Source: Patiria miniata
Taxonomy: Eukaryota > Echinodermata > Asteroidea > Valvatida > Asterinidae
DNA length: 64,000 bases
Reading direction: 5' to 3'
Assembly (NCBI RefSeq): GCF_015706575.1
Contig: NW_024037067.1
Coordinates: 2,153,371 to 2,217,370 of the forward strand
The notes under the pieces: model-generated
What the model saw: only the letters and a program-made list of their open reading frames with translations
The model's database searches: none
Told to the model about the DNA's origin: nothing
In this document: positions 45,972 to 64,000 of the stretch, in pieces
How the letters are laid out: every line of letters begins with the position of its first letter
Numbering within the stretch: the stretch's first letter is position 1
Program-made: the position numbers and the translations under genes

Positions 45972-46198
45972 AATAAGCCAGTTCGGTACCTCGCTGAAGT
46001 AGTCCATGTCAAAGGTCTTCGGGATAAAATCACTGACGTGATGATACGTGTTGTTACATGGACGCCCATTCTGCTCGTAATTACGATCGTGCGACCGTCT
46101 CCGCATGTGTTCATACGCATATGCCTTCGATTATCCCGAATGACCCGTAAACCCTATCATTGTGCGCATGTGTAGTTGAAATACCGAACTGGCTTATT
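45972..46198. mobile_element. 227-bp MITE with AATAAGCCAGTTCGGTA ends
   Basis: AATAAGCCAGTTCGGTA at the left is inverted as TACCGAACTGGCTTATT at the right. The interior is GC-rich with many CG words and unlike its AT-rich surroundings. No coding. Confidence 0.85.
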
Positions 46199-47065
46199 GT
46201 ATTAAACAATTCTCCGGAAATGTTGACAGAGGCTAGATTGTTGTACCATTTCAAATATGACTACGCTAAATTGTGCTCCAATTCCCATGGCACTAAACCA
46301 GACAGTAGCCAAGTGGACAGTTGTATCAAGAATTCCTTTTTTTTACCTGAACAAACTTCAATAAAAAAAAAACCACCGGCATAAATGAGGCAGTTGATGA
46401 TTTTGACCTTCCACACATAGCAACATCAGTAGAAATTGAGAACACCCACTGGTAATGCCACTGGTGCAAAACCCCTTAGGATATTTGGTGTTCCATACAG
46501 CTATGCCATAGGGCTTGTGTAAAAAATGTTTTGCTATGCTAGGGATTGGGCAGGATTTCTGAAATGCTCTCGTCAAATAGTGAACATAAAGTATTCAATA
46601 AAACCCAGACATCAGGCAGTCTTCAACCAAGATCTTTGTTTTTATTCTGTCCATGGGAAGCATTATGTGTGTGAGAAAAAAAGGTCACACATTTTGTTGA
46701 TAGTTATTTCATGGAGGCGTCGCACTTTACCTTATAAAATCTGATATTAAAAAGCATGTATTATGTCAATATAAAGTACCTGTTTAATACCATTTTTGCA
46801 ATTCAATACTCACCGCAGAGGGAGAGGCATATATGCATGGGTGCTTTAGCCTAATGGTGCTTTTAACTTGTAAGAATTTGGGAAATTAACAATATTGGGT
46901 GCTGACTTATTTATTTCTAGTATGGCAGAAATCTTGTGTAAAGCCACCCCCACCCTAAACAATTGAAAGTCTAATCGATAACTTATCTTTATGTTGCATG
47001 AATAAAATGAAATGCCAAGCTGATATCGGTTGTAAGAGTAAGTCCTTCCATGAGTACGTCCTTCT

Positions 47066-47186
47066 GTTTTCAGCTTACCCTTTTGTCCAAATTCCTTTCC
47101 TTAATCAAAAGTACTCCAACCGTGCTGACTTGTCGGAGTACTTTTGATTAAGGAAAGGAATTTGGATAAAAGGATAAGCTGAAAAC
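47066..47186. repeat. Long hairpin, 52-bp arms, 17-base loop
   Basis: The arms 47066-47117 and 47135-47186 are near-exact inverses, e.g. CCTTAATCAAAAGTACTCC. The hairpin lies between the convergent genes, inside the likely read-through zone of both. Confidence 0.92.
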
Positions 47187-48306
47187 ATCCAAGTCTTCTG
47201 CAAATATTCCTACATCTCTTGCATGCTATCTCTGGATCTGTGTCCAAACGCTTCATTTCACTCAAAGTGTTCAGTAAATGACCCTTCAACTTGGCCTGAA
47301 TTCCTACAATACCACCTTATATTTGAGTTAACATGGAAAATCTAAAAGAACTTCACTACAAAATTGTTATATTCATAACAGTTTTGATTTTCCCAACTCA
47401 ACGATATCACCTGGTCTGAAATTTTCTCTCAGATCTTGTAGGATTTGAACAACAGAAAGTTCATCAATATTGTCAATTGACCTGAATAAAAAACAACTAT
47501 GTGGTATGGTACAGGCAAATGCGAATAACTTTTGTCAATACGTTACATCAAAAAGCGGAAGAGGATTTAATTTACAAAGCAAAACCAGACAGGTTCAATA
47601 TATTTATTGAAATTATCAATTACAAAAGTTTTCATCTTGTAAGTTTGAACTCAGGAAAATTCCACTCAACGTTATGTCTTTCTGGTTTAAATTTCAACAC
47701 GTATGGTTCACAAAGCATGTTTCTAACCAGGGTCATCTGAGATGACATTGCTTGTTTCACAATATTTTTGACAATGGGCATCAAAAATAATCCTCTGTGT
47801 AATTACTATTCGGATTATTTGTGACCAGGTGCAACTGCCCTTATAATACTAAATATGTTTATCTCAATTCATAACGTTCTTTTACACAACAATATTTGAC
47901 TGAATAAGTACAAATCTAAACATGTATTTGAATATTAGTATCAGCAACATCTGTATAAAGAACACTGCAACCACAGGAAAATCAAATTGTATTTTATAAA
48001 TGTAATTCCTGAAATATTCATGTCCAATCATGTATGCACTCCTCAGCATCCATTCCAAATTAGGTTAAATTTGTAAGAAAAGAAACTTACATTTTGCTTA
48101 CATATGTAAGGGATGTGTTGGCCTTTAAAATTCTTTTAATATATATATTATTTCAATTGGCAATCATATAATTCCTAAAGTTGTACCTATGTGAGAATTT
48201 GTCATGACACATTCATTTGAAAACAATGGATAAACATTGATGCCTGCAGTATGGACAAGGGTGGATCATTGACCAAGTATTCCAGATATATATTTGATGT
48301 GATGCA

Positions 48307-63081
<14,775 letters not shown>

Positions 63082-64000
63082 CTAAAAAACACACACAAAT
63101 AAACATCAACAGCCATATACATAGCAGTCCATGAGCCAGGGCTGAACTTCAAATTGTTAGTACCAACTCAATGGAGTTATTTTGATGTGAATTTTGAAGC
63201 GTGAATGCAAGCGGCCTTTGAACATGATGATCGTCGTCGCCGCCTTTTTGGTTGGTAACCAACAACCTCATGTATAATATATTTTAAGGCAAGACAGGTT
63301 TTAACAAATGCGCAGTTGTTAGATGTGAGTTATGAATTCAAGTTATCGATGTGTAGTTGTTGGTCCTTGAAAATGCTACTATTCCTGTAATTTGAAGATA
63401 AAGTGATCTTTTTTTCCGATAAGTTATCATGTCTTTTCGGAAATCTTTAATAATTGGCAATACATCATTTATGAAATGTAATATTTTGGGAAATTTCATA
63501 AGTTTTCATGCTGAAGGTATAGAGCATGAAATGATTATTTCAGTGATGTTGACCACATTGTTAGCCAGTATTAGCCAACTCTGAACAAACACTCTCAAAA
63601 TCATTCATATTTGGCCATGTATGACAACTGCGCATGCGTATTACCATGGTGCTGTCCTCAAAGCAATGCAAACTCTTTCTTCTAGCTTTAGTGAGCATGG
63701 ATCTCTATTAAATATAGATTAGCGTAGTGAGCAACTGAGTAAGCTGGCCGCCAGGTGCTTTCTATTGTTGCCAGTTCGAGCGCGGCGATGATCCTATAAC
63801 ACTTTGAAGTACTGGAGTTCTGCCTCCTAACGTTCATATCTCCATAGTTATATAATTAGATTACATAAAGAATGCTTCTACAATTCTGAAGTCATTTACC
63901 AGTGCTAATCTTCTACATTTTTGGGGGAAACTGAGACTTTTCATTATCATTTACTCAGATATACGTATAAATGTACCCTTAACCCTAACCCACCTCACTA
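63082..64000. other. ACO2 intron running off the window
   Basis: No exon matching the preceding ACO2 part is found. At 63979 TTAA followed by CCCTAACCC may be the left end of another piggyBac-type MITE cut by the edge. Confidence 0.4.

Larger units (their letters stand above)
44911..48306. other. Convergent intergenic region, BRAT1 and ACO2 3' ends
   Basis: No protein gene recognised. It should hold both 3' UTRs. Poly(A) candidates are AATAAA at 45889-45894 (+), and on the - strand ATTAAA at 48135-48140 or AATAAA at 47603-47608. A MITE (45972) and a long hairpin (47066) are described separately. The other small open frames are not supported. Confidence 0.5.

Overview
The window is nuclear DNA from an animal. 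It holds multi-exon genes with GT-AG introns of 135 bp to 8.9 kb and two conserved metazoan protein families. The introns are packed with transposons, and (TGTACA)-type repeats and long G or C runs are frequent. This texture suits a marine invertebrate such as an echinoderm, hemichordate, cephalochordate or cnidarian, but the sequence alone does not let me name the species.

Two host genes are supported; I identified them by comparing translations with remembered human sequences. BRAT1 (BRCA1-associated ATM activator 1) lies on the + strand, 9988-44910. I read it as ten coding exons whose phases all join, giving 2988 nt and 995 residues from Met to stop. It ends in Asp-Cys-Tyr, as human BRAT1 does. 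ACO2 (mitochondrial aconitase) lies on the - strand, 63081-48307. The window holds its last six coding exons, which encode the C-terminal 245 residues including the swivel domain with the Ser-Ser-Arg active-site motif. The rest lies beyond the right edge. The genes converge, with stop codons about 3.4 kb apart.

Layout. 1-9.9 kb is intergenic: an inverted array, a 235-bp tandem repeat, several terminal-inverted-repeat (TIR) elements, a nested hAT MITE and a tRNA-like segment. 10-45 kb is BRAT1. Its short introns (3 and 9) are clean, while every longer intron for which I checked element ends carries transposons. Intron 2 holds a decayed DIRS-like retroelement. Intron 6 holds a hAT element with an 8-bp target duplication and a BED-finger remnant. 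Intron 7 holds a 4.5-kb long-TIR element containing LINE and Ty3/Gypsy fossils. Intron 8 holds an antisense Ty3/Gypsy fossil. 45-48.3 kb is the convergent intergenic space. 48.3-63.1 kb is ACO2, whose introns hold a multi-level nest of elements (54.1-58.9 kb) with a 748-bp tandem duplication, and a piggyBac-type MITE carrying a hAT MITE.

The most interesting material is in the non-autonomous DNA elements. One set of TTAA-flanked elements carries a different internal short word array in each copy. Other elements join a long palindrome with a CCCGAG...GAGGG core to a TIR pair. One intronic region is built from GTTCCC/GGGAAC words. Target-site duplications were read directly for several insertions.
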